64,000 nucleotides of DNA, taken from positions 124,001-188,000 of the forward strand of contig NZ_JAEMUI010000003.1 of NCBI RefSeq assembly GCF_016461715.1. Direction: 5' to 3'. Positions 25,917-34,676 of the stretch are shown piece after piece (position 1 is the stretch's first letter; every line of letters starts with the position of its first letter). This DNA comes from Marinomonas spartinae (GTDB lineage: Bacteria; Pseudomonadota; Gammaproteobacteria; Pseudomonadales; Marinomonadaceae). Under the pieces are notes generated by a model. The model made no database searches. It had not been told where the DNA came from and saw nothing but the letters and a program-made list of their open reading frames with translations. The translations under genes and the position numbers were made by a program.

Positions 25917-25957
25917 AAAAAGGCGAACACAGAGAAATCCGTGTTTTCGCCTTTTTT
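25917..25957. terminator. Bidirectional rho-independent terminator
   Basis: AAAAAGGCGAACAC pairs with GTGTTTTCGCCTTTTTT apart from a small bulge, leaving A residues on one flank and T residues on the other. It lies between the small protein (rightward) and the sigma-54 activator gene (leftward), and can end transcripts from both sides. Confidence 0.85.
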
Positions 25958-26033
25958 GTTTCTTGCTTTTTCTTGTCACTTTTTTCGTCACACTCGGTTC
26001 TCATCACCTTTTGCAATCAAGATCGCCAGCGTT

Positions 26034-27806
26034 TTACGATACAACTTTTTTGAGCCGATAAGCCAACTGCGCCCTTGTTAAGCCCAGGGATCTTGCTGCA
26101 GCGGCCATATTGCCTTGAGCTGTATCCATTGCTTCATGTAGTAACCGTTCTTCCAGTTTATTAATAGAAAACTGCTCATCTTCATTGGTTTGTTTTAATC
26201 GTTCTAGTAGTGATTCAGAGTCATCTGAGGTCTGTTTTTTTCGCTTAGAGGTCAGTTCTCCTTGTTGATTAATCCAAAACGTTGATTGCTTGGAGAGGTT
26301 TTCGGTTCTAAAAAAGTGGTGTGTTTCGATCTTTTCGTGATCATTTGCGGCAATAACGCCGCGCTCAACCAAGTTTTGTAATTCTCGAATATTACCTGGA
26401 AAATCGTAATTATAGAGTGCTTGCAATGCTTTTATACTGATGCCTTGCAGTTCTCGCCCATGTAATTGGCAATAGTGTTCGTAATAGTGGTTGACCAATA
26501 ATGGAATATCGTCGCGACGTTCGCGTAGTGGTGGCAGAGGGATGGGGTAGACATTTAGGCGATAATAGAGGTCTTCACGAAACTCACCTTTGGCAACTTT
26601 GTCTTTTAAATTATCGTTGGTTGCGGCCACGATTCTCACATCAACCTTGATGGCTCTTGTGCCACCTACTCGTTCGATTTCTTTTTCCTGCAGTACCCGT
26701 AGCAGTTTGCTTTGTCCGACAAGACTGAGGGTACCGATTTCATCTAGGAAAATAGTGCCACCTTGGGCGCGTTCAAATCGACCTGGACGACTGTGAGATG
26801 CCCCTGTATAGGCTCCACGTTCGACACCAAATAGCTCTGACTCCAATAAGTTTTCAGGAATAGCGGCGCAGTTAAAGGCGATAAAGGGGCCATTTTCTCG
26901 TGGGCTTAACTGATGAAGAAGTGAGGCGAACAGCTCTTTGCCCACACCAGATTCTCCCGTTAATAAAACCGTAGCAGACGTTTTAGCGACTCTGGTAATG
27001 GCTTGAGTCGCTGCTTTAAATGCAGAAGAAGCACCAATGGTAACAGGGCGATCAGCTTGATCGGTTTGTTTCTTCGGTGAGGTAACCTGATGTTTTTGAT
27101 GAGGGGGGGGCAAAGGGCAGACTTGTTTCGCAAGATAATACAGATCTTCAGAGGCGTCAGGCCAGAGGTCCGCTGTTTTAGCGATCACTTTGCACGCTGC
27201 ATGGCCCATGGATCGACATTCTACCTCACGAAAAATAACCATATTGCCAACTAAAGTGCTGACATAGCCCATGGCATAGCCCAATTCTAACCAACAGGCA
27301 GGATCGGCGCCTACGCCATAGGCATGAATATGGGCATCATCTTCACAGCTGTGGTGCCAAAGAAACTCGCCTTCATAACGACCTGTTTCTATGTCAAATT
27401 CAAAATAAATGGTTTCGACTTTTACGATGCCTTCTAGGGCATGGAGTTGAATGCCTGCTCCAAAAATAGAGGTGATTTCGGCATCTGGCCAGCGTGATTT
27501 CACTAAATTGGCATCGCGTTTTCCCGACTCAAAGCCAGTTCGTGTTAACACACCTCTTGCGCCCTCCAGACCAAGCGTATCGATAAGCTCTCTACGTAAT
27601 GTGGACAGGGAAGCGTTATGGATAAGTAGCATGCGTTCATCGTTTAGCCAGATTCGGCCATCTCCAGGGGAAAAACAAAGACACTCGGTTAGTTCTTCCA
27701 ATGTAGGAGACTCTTGCGTATTGAGTTTAGACGAATCGCCTTTGAGTAATACGTTAGCATTGATACGAGACATATCTGCTAGGGAAATACGGTGAGGCAT
27801 TGTCAT
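26034..27806 (-). CDS. XylR/DmpR-type sigma-54-dependent transcriptional activator
   Basis: A 590-aa enhancer-binding protein. Order: XylR_N-type sensor domain (about 25-155), V4R domain (about 160-225, with conserved Cys in [13 protein letters not shown]), linker, AAA+ domain (about 265-500) with Walker A GESGVGKE, sigma-54-contacting GAYTGA (a variant of GAFTGA) and Walker [11 protein letters not shown], then a Fis-type helix-turn-helix ([18 protein letters not shown]). I chose the ATG at 27806 because GAGGA is correctly placed for it; an ATG 15 bases upstream overlaps that site. Relatives bind aromatic effectors directly in the N-terminal domain. The divergent sigma-54 promoter, dehydrogenase and outer-membrane gene are the likely targets. 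Confidence 0.92.
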   Translation of the reverse strand: MTMPHRISLADMSRINANVLLKGDSSKLNTQESPTLEELTECLCFSPGDGRIWLNDERMLLIHNASLSTLRRELIDTLGLEGARGVLTRTGFESGKRDANLVKSRWPDAEITSIFGAGIQLHALEGIVKVETIYFEFDIETGRYEGEFLWHHSCEDDAHIHAYGVGADPACWLELGYAMGYVSTLVGNMVIFREVECRSMGHAACKVIAKTADLWPDASEDLYYLAKQVCPLPPPHQKHQVTSPKKQTDQADRPVTIGASSAFKAATQAITRVAKTSATVLLTGESGVGKELFASLLHQLSPRENGPFIAFNCAAIPENLLESELFGVERGAYTGASHSRPGRFERAQGGTIFLDEIGTLSLVGQSKLLRVLQEKEIERVGGTRAIKVDVRIVAATNDNLKDKVAKGEFREDLYYRLNVYPIPLPPLRERRDDIPLLVNHYYEHYCQLHGRELQGISIKALQALYNYDFPGNIRELQNLVERGVIAANDHEKIETHHFFRTENLSKQSTFWINQQGELTSKRKKQTSDDSESLLERLKQTNEDEQFSINKLEERLLHEAMDTAQGNMAAAARSLGLTRAQLAYRLKKVVS

Positions 27807-27868
27807 TATTATGTTCCTCATTGGTCGTTTAGTTAACTGTCATATTGTTATACATCCAAACTATTTAT

Positions 27869-27884
27869 TTGATCAACTGATCTT
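27869..27884. promoter_or_regulatory. Candidate enhancer site 1 for the XylR-type activator
   Basis: TTGATCAACTGATCTT matches the palindromic XylR-type upstream activating sequence TTGATCAATTGATCAA at 13 of 16 positions. Its centre is about 34 bp from site 2, about three helical turns, and about 175 bp before the -12 element of the sigma-54 promoter. Confidence 0.65.
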
Positions 27885-27902
27885 CTATGTTTTTTTATGA
27901 AA

Positions 27903-27918
27903 TTGATCATTTGAGCAA
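27903..27918. promoter_or_regulatory. Candidate enhancer site 2 for the XylR-type activator
   Basis: TTGATCATTTGAGCAA is a near-perfect palindrome of the form TTGANCAnnTGANCAA known for XylR/DmpR-type activators. It lies about 143 bp upstream of the -12 element, within the usual range for such enhancers. Confidence 0.7.
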
Positions 27919-27986
27919 TCTAGATGGTTGGTTTTTTCTCTCCTAACCCATTTTTAAAAAATGTCTAAAGATAAAAAATTAATATA

Positions 27987-27999
27987 AATCAATTGATTA
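27987..27999 (+). promoter_or_regulatory. Candidate IHF binding site
   Basis: AATCAATTGATTA fits the IHF consensus WATCAANNNNTTR at every defined position. It lies between the two enhancer sites and the sigma-54 promoter, the position where IHF bends DNA at promoters such as Pu. Confidence 0.6.
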
Positions 28000-28038
28000 T
28001 AAGAAGATTTTATATTTTAAAGGATTGTGAAAGAAAAG

Positions 28039-28054
28039 TGGTACGTTCCATGCA
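28039..28054 (+). promoter_or_regulatory. Sigma-54 (-24/-12) promoter
   Basis: TGGTACGTTCCATGCA matches TGGCACRNNNNTTGCW at all but two defined positions and keeps the essential GG and GC with correct spacing. The expected transcription start is near 28065, so the mRNA would include the 84-codon frame at 28088, the dehydrogenase and probably the outer-membrane protein. Confidence 0.8.
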
Positions 28055-28087
28055 ATTTTATGGGTAGTTGATGATAGGAGACTAATA

Positions 28088-28342
28088 ATGATAAGAAACT
28101 CTCTTTCTCTTGGCTTTCTTTGCCTGCCGTTTGAACACAACCTTTCTATTTCAGAGCGTGCTAAAGAGACGCTGGAGGAGAGGGAGGCTGAACGAAAAGG
28201 GCTAATGCTTTTCTTATGTTATTTCATGTCTCTTCTTGTCGGGTTTGTTAATCCGCATCTAAAGCGTTTTTCAGGTTTACGTCCATTATCGTTTTTTAGT
28301 TGTTTTTTTCCGGGCCTTTCCCTCCCTGAGAACAAGGTCTAA
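28088..28342 (+). CDS. Possible small leader protein, 84 aa
   Basis: An open frame of 84 codons with a strong ribosome-binding site (AGGAG, 7 bases before ATG) that starts about 20 bp after the predicted sigma-54 transcription start. A charged stretch (SERAKETLEEREAERKG) is followed by a hydrophobic segment (LMLFLCYFMSLLVGF), then a Phe/Pro/Leu-rich tail. I recognise no family. It could be a real small membrane protein, a translated leader, or a decayed gene. The dehydrogenase follows 60 bp later. Confidence 0.35.
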   Translation: MIRNSLSLGFLCLPFEHNLSISERAKETLEEREAERKGLMLFLCYFMSLLVGFVNPHLKRFSGLRPLSFFSCFFPGLSLPENKV

Positions 28343-28402
28343 AAGACCATTTTGGACGTATTTTGTTTTTTCATATAACAACAATAATAGAAAGTGAGAA
28401 AA

Positions 28403-29170
28403 ATGAGACTGTTAGATAAAACCCTAGTGGTTACAGGTGTTTCATCAGGAATTGGGGCGGATGTTGCCCGTCTTGCGAGTTTCCATGGTGCGAAAGTGAT
28501 TGGTATTGACCGACATGAGCCAAGCCTCACCTTAGATGGTTTTATTCAAGTAGATTTAAGTGATATGCACGCAATTGATAAAGCGGTCATGTCGTTGCCT
28601 GTTGGTATTGATGGCTTGTGTAACATTGCAGGAGTCCCTGGTACCGCTTCTGTAGAGTTGGTTAGTCGTGTGAATTATTTGGGGCTTCGTCATTTGAGTC
28701 AGGCAATATTGCCCAAAATGAATGATGGTGCTGCCATTGTTAATGTCTCATCGATTTTAGGACGTGATTGGCCCGAGCGACTAGAGGCACATAAAGCTCT
28801 CGCCTCTAAAACGACTTTTCAAGATGGCGTCAACTGGTTAGAGGCGCATCCGGTGCCACAGGAAACCTGTTATCAGTACTTTAAAGAGGCGTTAATTGTC
28901 TGGAGTGCAGAAAAGGCCTTTCCTTGGTTTCGAGATCATGGAGTGCGCTTAAATTGTGTGGCGCCAGGTCCAGTCTTTACCCCGATTCTAGGGGACTTTA
29001 TCAGCATGTTGGGTGAAGAACGAGTACAAGAAGACGCCGTTCGTATGAAGCGCCCAGCCTATTCCGATGAGGTGGCAGAAGTCATCGCTTTCTTATGTTC
29101 AGACGCTGCACGATGGGTGTGTGGCGCCAATATTCCTGTCGATGGGGGGTTGGAATCAACTTATTTATAA
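28403..29170 (+). CDS. Short-chain dehydrogenase, coniferyl-alcohol dehydrogenase-like
   Basis: A 255-aa cytoplasmic NAD(P)-dependent oxidoreductase. Cofactor motif TGVSSGIG (11-18), NIAG (74-77), and the catalytic residues Asn91, Ser117, Tyr157 and Lys161 (YQYFK) are present; it ends with the usual VDGG motif. Overall sequence and length recall CalA-type coniferyl-alcohol dehydrogenases and the related 3-alpha-hydroxysteroid dehydrogenases. The aromatic-type activator and phenol-meta-type outer-membrane protein next door favour an aromatic alcohol such as coniferyl alcohol as substrate. A GTG at 28394 would add three residues; ATG at 28403 gives the family length. Confidence 0.8.
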   Translation: MRLLDKTLVVTGVSSGIGADVARLASFHGAKVIGIDRHEPSLTLDGFIQVDLSDMHAIDKAVMSLPVGIDGLCNIAGVPGTASVELVSRVNYLGLRHLSQAILPKMNDGAAIVNVSSILGRDWPERLEAHKALASKTTFQDGVNWLEAHPVPQETCYQYFKEALIVWSAEKAFPWFRDHGVRLNCVAPGPVFTPILGDFISMLGEERVQEDAVRMKRPAYSDEVAEVIAFLCSDAARWVCGANIPVDGGLESTYL

Positions 29171-29270
29171 AGACGGTGAGGCCAGGTCACAGACTTAGTA
29201 AGAGTTAGTTTGGGATGGTCTTATTTTTAATAATCTTGTATCAAAAATAACAATAAAAGGTGGTAATAAA

Positions 29271-30191
29271 ATGGCACTTAAAAAAACAGTACTTGCCTGT
29301 GGTATCGCGTTAGCTTCTTTTTCTGCAATGGCTTACGATCTGCCTGGGGTTAATATGGGAGACTCTAGTTTTTACGATGGTGCACCCGCGCCAAATGGCC
29401 CAGGTTGGTATTTTTTAGAATACTTACAATCGATTCGTGCAGATACTTTAAAAGGTAATAATGGGAAAGATTTACCTGTGGCGAATCCAAAAACTGATAT
29501 GTTTGTTCCCCTTTCTCAGATTATTTATGTATCTCATAAAAAGTGGGGGAATATTACTCCAGGTTGGACTGCTTTACTGCCATGGATTGCTAAAGCTGAC
29601 AATGGATCATCCCCATCACAAACCGGTGTTGGGGATCTGACATTGGGCGGTTTCTTACAATTTGATCCTATTATGGGAGAAAATGGGCCTAAGTTCTCGC
29701 AACGTGTTGAAGTTGATATTACCGGTCCGACCGGTCAATATGATAAAGATAAAATTGTCAATCCAGGTAGCCATGCTTGGAGTGTTGAACCTTATTACGC
29801 TTTTACTTATTGGGTCACCCCAAAATGGACCACTTCTGCCCGTTTTATGTATTTGTGGAATAGCAAAAATAATGATCCAAACTTTTCTACTGGTGCGAGT
29901 AGTAGCATTCAGGCAGGTCAGGCGTTTCACATGAACTTTGCGACGGCTTATGCCGTTAGTAAAACGGTGAGCATCGGGATTAATGGCTATATGTTGAAGC
30001 AAGTAACAAATACCAAAATAGATGGTCGAAGTGTGTCGGGCCGTAAAGAAAAAGTCTGGGCGATTGGCCCTGGGGCTTTGTTCTCGATAGGTAAAGATGA
30101 CTCCATTACAGCCAACGTTTACTTTGAACAAGATGCCCATAACCGTGCGGAGGGAAATCGCTATATATTGCGCTATGCCCATTACTTCTAA
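29271..30191 (+). CDS. Outer-membrane phenol-meta-type protein
   Basis: A 306-aa secreted protein. The signal peptide (KKTVLACGIALASFSAMA, cleavage before YDLPG) leads to a beta-strand-rich body with many aromatic residues in alternating patterns and a C-terminal strand ending in YAHYF, typical of outer-membrane barrels. GWYFLEYLQSIRADTLKG and GVGDLTLGGFLQFDPI recall the meta-pathway phenol degradation protein family (SphA-like), which is linked to uptake of hydrophobic aromatics. It follows the dehydrogenase by 100 bp and is ended by a terminator at 30243-30276. The transported compound is unknown. Confidence 0.82.
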   Translation: MALKKTVLACGIALASFSAMAYDLPGVNMGDSSFYDGAPAPNGPGWYFLEYLQSIRADTLKGNNGKDLPVANPKTDMFVPLSQIIYVSHKKWGNITPGWTALLPWIAKADNGSSPSQTGVGDLTLGGFLQFDPIMGENGPKFSQRVEVDITGPTGQYDKDKIVNPGSHAWSVEPYYAFTYWVTPKWTTSARFMYLWNSKNNDPNFSTGASSSIQAGQAFHMNFATAYAVSKTVSIGINGYMLKQVTNTKIDGRSVSGRKEKVWAIGPGALFSIGKDDSITANVYFEQDAHNRAEGNRYILRYAHYF

Positions 30192-30242
30192 GCGCTATTA
30201 AGCCTAATAAGTAACGATTTTGTTAAAGCATTTTTCAGAAGA

Positions 30243-30276
30243 GAAAACGGCTCTATGGTGGTAGGGCCGTTTTTTA
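30243..30276 (+). terminator. Rho-independent terminator after the outer-membrane gene
   Basis: AAAACGGCTCTA pairs with TAGGGCCGTTTT (one T.G pair) around a short loop and is followed by a T run. It closes the sigma-54-driven unit. Confidence 0.9.
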
Positions 30277-30483
30277 TGCGCGCAATTTAGGGGGAAAGCT
30301 CAGAAAATGGCAATAAGATTGTCAACAAAAAGAAAAAATGATTAGAGAACAAAGTATATTCGCATCTTCTTAAAATATGCGCTAGTCTGTAAGCACGATT
30401 TACTTTTATCGCTATGACATGGTATTGAATCGTTAGTGGCGTTGAGCGTTAGTAACATTTCTGAATTCAAAGGAGAGTATAGA

Positions 30484-30789
30484 ATGGCTACAGCAACCAA
30501 AAGCACGACCCAATCCAAAGCACATGAGAAAGTGGATGAAGCAGCAGAGGCTGCGCATAAAGGGGTAGACAGTGCGGCACAAGCGAAAGAACAGAGCCAA
30601 GAGCGTATCGAAGAGGTTGCCCAGCAAATTAGTGAGCAAGCCCATAAAATTGCGGATACCGCGAAAAATCAATCCGAAAAAGTCACCTCTGCCATTGGTG
30701 AATACGCCAAAGAGCATCCTGTTAAGACCATAGGCATTGCTTTTTTAGCGGGGGCTTTAGCCGCAAGCTTTTTATGTAAGCGTAAATAG
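30484..30789 (+). CDS. ElaB/YqjD-family (DUF883) membrane-anchored protein
   Basis: A 101-aa protein with a long Ala/Glu/Gln/Lys-rich amphipathic helical region (about 1-75) and one C-terminal transmembrane helix (TIGIAFLAGALAASFL) ending in a basic tail. This is the layout of E. coli YqjD and ElaB, inner-membrane proteins that bind stationary-phase ribosomes through the N-terminal part. ATG at 30484 has AAAGGAGAG upstream; a longer frame from 30436 lacks a ribosome-binding site. It heads a three-gene set matching the yqjD-yqjE-yqjK order. Confidence 0.82.
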   Translation: MATATKSTTQSKAHEKVDEAAEAAHKGVDSAAQAKEQSQERIEEVAQQISEQAHKIADTAKNQSEKVTSAIGEYAKEHPVKTIGIAFLAGALAASFLCKRK

Positions 30790-30822
30790 TACCAAGGTCT
30801 ATTACAAGGGCGACGACTATAA

Positions 30823-31200
30823 ATGGAGACATCATCGCACTCAGATTCAGACAAAGAGACTGCGGACTTATCCGTCGTGATTAATGATCACAAGCATTGG
30901 TTCAAGAGTGTGTTAGGACTGGGGGCACTGGAAGCGAAGTTATGGGTCGCTTCCAGTGCCCAGCTCCTTGCTCTGATGTGTGGTGTGATTTTTTTATTAT
31001 TGACAACCTGGTTATTAATCATCGCGACGAGCGCCGTGATTGCTTGGAGTTATGGTTTTTCTTTGGTCGGTATTTTGGCAACCGCTACATTGGTAACTTT
31101 TGTCAGTGCCATGGTTCTGTTGTATTTGGTAAGACGTACGTTAAAAAACATGAGTTTTACGCGTACTTTAGATGCCATTATTCCATCCCAAGAGGAGTAA
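30823..31200 (+). CDS. YqjE-like (holin superfamily III) membrane protein
   Basis: A 125-aa protein with two hydrophobic helices (about 45-70 and 75-100) between charged ends, typical of the YqjE / putative holin-X family. It lies 33 bp after the DUF883 gene and 3 bp before the next, so the three are one operon. In E. coli yqjE follows yqjD. The function is unknown; a membrane partner of the DUF883 protein is the natural guess. Confidence 0.75.
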   Translation: METSSHSDSDKETADLSVVINDHKHWFKSVLGLGALEAKLWVASSAQLLALMCGVIFLLLTTWLLIIATSAVIAWSYGFSLVGILATATLVTFVSAMVLLYLVRRTLKNMSFTRTLDAIIPSQEE

Positions 31201-31203
31201 ATT

Positions 31204-31581
31204 ATGTTTGGTCTTAAGAAAATGCAACGTGAGCGTGATCGTCTCTTCGCAAAAACTCAGCAGTTGGAAAAGAAGGCGACGACCTCTCGCAACAAAGCCA
31301 AAGACAGTATCTTAGCCATGGCTGTGAGCCCAGCAGGGTTGATCGCGAGCTTTGTGCTTGGCGCGACAACGCAATGTGACATTAGTAAAAAAGCCAGACA
31401 AAATCTTCTCAATGGGGCAACGAAAGAGGTGTTGAGCTTTTTATCGAGTCAAGTCATGGCGTATATGTCGGCTGATCCACAAAAAACACCCCCAGCAGAA
31501 GAGGAAACGTCGCCACAAACGGAGCCGTTTTCTCAAGATTCCCCAGCAAGCCCTTCAAGAAGCGCTTCTACGACGGTCTAA
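31204..31581 (+). CDS. Hypothetical protein in the yqjDE-like operon (YqjK position)
   Basis: A 125-aa protein with a basic coiled-coil-like N terminus (KKMQRERDRLFAKTQQLEKK), a short hydrophobic segment (SPAGLIASFVLGATT) and a Pro/Ser/Thr/Glu-rich, probably disordered tail. AGGAG precedes the ATG. It occupies the place of yqjK in yqjDEK operons but I cannot confirm homology. No known domain is seen. Confidence 0.65.
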   Translation: MFGLKKMQRERDRLFAKTQQLEKKATTSRNKAKDSILAMAVSPAGLIASFVLGATTQCDISKKARQNLLNGATKEVLSFLSSQVMAYMSADPQKTPPAEEETSPQTEPFSQDSPASPSRSASTTV

Positions 31582-31770
31582 CTGTCTTGATCAAGGAATA
31601 TAGAATCAAACGCTGACTTTGTCGTTAGCGATATTTGTGCAAAAAATGATACTTAAGCCTCGACTTTAATGGCTTAAATCTCTATATTCGCCCCTCTTTC
31701 TGTTTGTCTTTTGATCCTCTTGTGGTCGGTATAAACGTTTTTCTTTTCTCTTTGTTTAGGGCTTTTTCCT

Positions 31771-33357
31771 TTGATCTCCACGGCTAATATCACCATGCAA
31801 TTCGGCGCAACGCCATTGTTTGAAAATATCTCTGCAAAATTCGGTAATGGCAATCGTTATGGTTTAATCGGTGCCAACGGATGTGGCAAATCCACCTTTA
31901 TGAAAATTCTCAGTGGTGCGTTAACGCCAACCTCTGGTAATGTGTCCATCACACCAGGGGAAAAAGTCGGCACCCTAAGCCAAGATCAGTTCGCTTTTGA
32001 AGAATACTCGGTGGTTGATGCGGTGATCATGGGCGATGTGGCACTATGGAAAGTGAAGCAAGAACGCGATGCTATTTATGCTAAGCCGGAAATGAGTGAA
32101 GAAGATGGCATGCGTGCTGGTGAGCTAGAAGCCGAATTTGCTGAAATGGATGGCTACAGTGCGGAAAGTCGTGCTGGTGATATTTTATTAGAAGCGGGCA
32201 TTGATGAATCCTACCATTTTGGCCTTATGAGCCAAGTGGCTCCCGGCTGGAAGTTACGTGTTTTACTCGCGCAAGCCTTGTTTTCGAATCCCGATATTTT
32301 GTTATTGGATGAGCCTACCAACAATTTGGACATTCATACCATTAATTGGTTGGCTGGGGTACTAAATCAACGTAAGTGCACCATGATTATTATCTCCCAT
32401 GACCGTCACTTTCTGAATTCTGTTTGTACTCACATGGCTGATATCGACTTTGGTGAACTGCGGATTTATCCGGGTAACTACGAAGACTTTATGAAAGCAT
32501 CATCTCTTATTCGTGAGCAACTATTGACTGAAAATGCGAAAAAAAGCGCTGAAATGGACGACTTACAAGCGTTTGTAAATCGCTTCTCTGCTAACGCTTC
32601 AAAAGCAAAGCAAGCGAGTTCTCGAGCGAAAAAGCTGGAAAAAATTGAACTGGCGGAAGTGAAACAGTCCAGCCGAATGACACCGTCGTTGTCTTTCAAA
32701 CAAGATAAGAAACTGCATCGACATGCTTTGATTCTAGAAGATCTTGGTCACGGCTACGATGAGTTGCTGTTTACGGGGGGCAATATCATTTTAGAGGCTG
32801 GCTCAAGGCTGGCGGTTATTGGGGAAAATGGTGTGGGGAAAACCACTTTTCTACGCTGCTTGATGAAAGAGTTAGAGGCGCAGCAAGGTAAAATTAAATG
32901 GGCGGAAAACGCTGTTGTTGGCTACTGTCCACAAGACAGTACCGACGATTTTGATTGTGACCTGACCTTGTTCGACTGGATGTCTAAATGGCGTACGGTT
33001 AAGCATGATGATCTAAAAGTTCGCGCGATGCTGGGTCGTTTGCTGTTTACGGCGGATGATTTCAATAAGAAAGTGCGAGTGTGTTCTGGTGGTGAGAAAA
33101 ACCGCCTTATGTTTGGTAAGTTAATGATGATGGACTTAAATGTCTTGGTAATGGACGAGCCAACCAACCATATGGACATGGAAGCCATCGAAGCGCTCAA
33201 CAATGCCTTGTTAGACTTTGACGGCACGCTGATTTTTGTCAGCCACGATAGGGCGTTTGTTTCTTCCTTGGCGAACCGTGTTATCGAAATCAAAGGGAAA
33301 AAAGTCGTAGATTTCCAAGGTACTTATGACGAGTATCTAGCGAACCAATCGATGTGA
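31771..33357 (+). CDS. ybiT: ABC-F family ATPase, YbiT-like
   Basis: A 528-aa cytoplasmic protein (E. coli YbiT is 530 aa) with two ABC ATPase domains and no membrane segment. Domain 1: Walker [10 protein letters not shown], Walker [12 protein letters not shown]; domain 2: Walker [10 protein letters not shown], signature VCSGGEKNR, Walker [11 protein letters not shown]; a charged P-site-tRNA-interaction-type linker lies between them (about 245-320). ABC-F proteins act on ribosomes to relieve stalled or slow translation. The start is a TTG at 31771 with a weak ribosome-binding site; the N terminus [11 protein letters not shown] aligns with that of YbiT, so no ATG start fits better. Confidence 0.9.
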   Translation: MISTANITMQFGATPLFENISAKFGNGNRYGLIGANGCGKSTFMKILSGALTPTSGNVSITPGEKVGTLSQDQFAFEEYSVVDAVIMGDVALWKVKQERDAIYAKPEMSEEDGMRAGELEAEFAEMDGYSAESRAGDILLEAGIDESYHFGLMSQVAPGWKLRVLLAQALFSNPDILLLDEPTNNLDIHTINWLAGVLNQRKCTMIIISHDRHFLNSVCTHMADIDFGELRIYPGNYEDFMKASSLIREQLLTENAKKSAEMDDLQAFVNRFSANASKAKQASSRAKKLEKIELAEVKQSSRMTPSLSFKQDKKLHRHALILEDLGHGYDELLFTGGNIILEAGSRLAVIGENGVGKTTFLRCLMKELEAQQGKIKWAENAVVGYCPQDSTDDFDCDLTLFDWMSKWRTVKHDDLKVRAMLGRLLFTADDFNKKVRVCSGGEKNRLMFGKLMMMDLNVLVMDEPTNHMDMEAIEALNNALLDFDGTLIFVSHDRAFVSSLANRVIEIKGKKVVDFQGTYDEYLANQSM

Positions 33358-33487
33358 TAATGGGCTGATTGTTTTTATCTGCTAGGTGGTAGTTGAAAAA
33401 TGTCTGATGAAAGGCTTGCGTCTGGTTGTTTCTTCACTCAGGCTTTTAGCAGATGACTGTGTGCTAGAGCGAGTTGTGGAGGACGTT

Positions 33488-33871
33488 GTGAATTTTGATG
33501 CCATCAAAGAGTATTTGTTGTCTAAACCAGAAGCACAAGAGACGTACCCTTTTGATGATAAAACAGCGGTTTTTAAAGTGCAGAATAAAATGTTTGCCTT
33601 GTTGATCACAAGGCAAGGGCAACCTCTGCTGAACCTCAAATGCGATCCTCTTGACGCCAGAGAATTACGGGATATTTTTGAGGAAGTCATCCCTGCGTAT
33701 CATATGAACAAACGGCATTGGAACTCCATTATTTTGGATGGCAATTTACCAATCGGTGAAGTGCAACGACAGATTGATCACTCCTATGCTTTGGTGGTGA
33801 AAGGCATGAAAAAATCGGTGCGTGAGGGCTTAGAGGTTCGTTATGGATCTGATGTGATTTATCAGGCATGA
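33488..33871 (+). CDS. MmcQ/YjbR-family protein
   Basis: A 127-aa protein of the YjbR fold (double-wing DNA-binding-like), with NFDAIKEYLLSKPEAQETYPF at the start, VFKVQNKMFALL in the middle and SYALVVKGMKKS near the end. The GTG at 33488 is chosen because GGAGGA lies just upstream and the resulting start fits the family; a longer frame from 33386 would add 34 unrelated residues. The biochemical role of the family is not established. It follows the ABC-F gene on the same strand. Confidence 0.8.
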   Translation: MNFDAIKEYLLSKPEAQETYPFDDKTAVFKVQNKMFALLITRQGQPLLNLKCDPLDARELRDIFEEVIPAYHMNKRHWNSIILDGNLPIGEVQRQIDHSYALVVKGMKKSVREGLEVRYGSDVIYQA

Positions 33872-33929
33872 TGTCAGATGTACTCATTCGATTTGAGAGA
33901 AACCGCGTCACTAAAGAGGAGCAGTCGTT

Positions 33930-34331
33930 ATGTTGAAAGGAAGTTGTCTTTGTAATGGAATTCAATATGAAATTCAGGGGGATTTAGGCGAAATCGTCCA
34001 ATGTCATTGCCAAAAATGTCGTAAAGCTAATGGATCGGCATTTGCCACTAATACGCCCATTGCCAGTGAGAGTTTTCGTTTCCTTAAGGGTGAAGAGTTA
34101 ACCGCTGAGTTTGAATCCACTCCCGGTGTCTTTCGTGTATTCTGTAAACAATGTGCGTCACCACTTTATAGCCGCCGCCCTAGTCAACCAGAAGTATTGC
34201 GTTTACGTATTGGCACGCTTGATACGCCAATCAACACCAAACCGTCTATGCATATCTTTGTGGATTCCAAAGCCGAATGGGATGAGATCAACGACGACAA
34301 GCCACAATATGCTGAGAGACCTGTGAGCTGA
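33930..34331 (+). CDS. GFA/CENP-V-family zinc protein
   Basis: A 133-aa protein with the pattern GSCLCNGIQYEI, VQCHCQKCRKANGSAF and VFCKQCASPLYSRRP, giving the cysteine sets (CxC, CxxC, CxxC) that bind zinc in the GFA (glutathione-dependent formaldehyde-activating) fold. Most family members have no proven formaldehyde activity. It lies 58 bp after the YjbR gene and may share its transcript. Confidence 0.85.
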   Translation: MLKGSCLCNGIQYEIQGDLGEIVQCHCQKCRKANGSAFATNTPIASESFRFLKGEELTAEFESTPGVFRVFCKQCASPLYSRRPSQPEVLRLRIGTLDTPINTKPSMHIFVDSKAEWDEINDDKPQYAERPVS

Positions 34332-34676
34332 TAATGCAAGTGTCTTTGGCTGAAATTCTTCAGTCGGCGTAACTTATTGTTTAGAAAAACGTATTAATAG
34401 TCTCACCTGACTGTGTTTGTCTATATACTATTTTGTCTGGAAAATCATGGGTTAGCATCTATACTATAAAAGCTCCCTCCACGATAAATAGGCAGTATTT
34501 TAGGCTGAAGTTGGCGTGTACCGAGTGTTGTCACGCCAGCCTGTTTTTTCTTTTGAGTCTCTTATCTTCTGGTTATATTTCCCCATTTTAACGTTATTCA
34601 GGGTGCTATTAGACCTCACTTTATTGTCCATATGGCGGTATGATAGTGCCTTTCCACATCATGCTGCGAGGTTGTT
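34332..34676 (+). other. 345-bp gap with a possible leader RNA and terminator
   Basis: Between the GFA and Nudix genes. A TATACT hexamer at 34460-34465 could be a -10 element, but no good -35 is seen. A clear hairpin with T run follows at 34502-34554. A 70-codon frame from 34516 overlaps the Nudix start and does not look real. Confidence 0.4.
34502..34554 (+). terminator. Rho-independent terminator before the Nudix gene
   Basis: TGGCGTG (34512-34518) pairs with CACGCCA (34532-34538), extended by AGGC/GCCT across a bulge, and is followed by TTTTTTCTTTT. It could end the GFA transcript or a short RNA starting near 34470. Confidence 0.75.

Noticed and set aside
29655-30182. 175-codon minus-strand frame opposite the outer-membrane gene
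   Set aside because: Antisense to a well-supported gene with signal peptide and barrel features; composition looks random.
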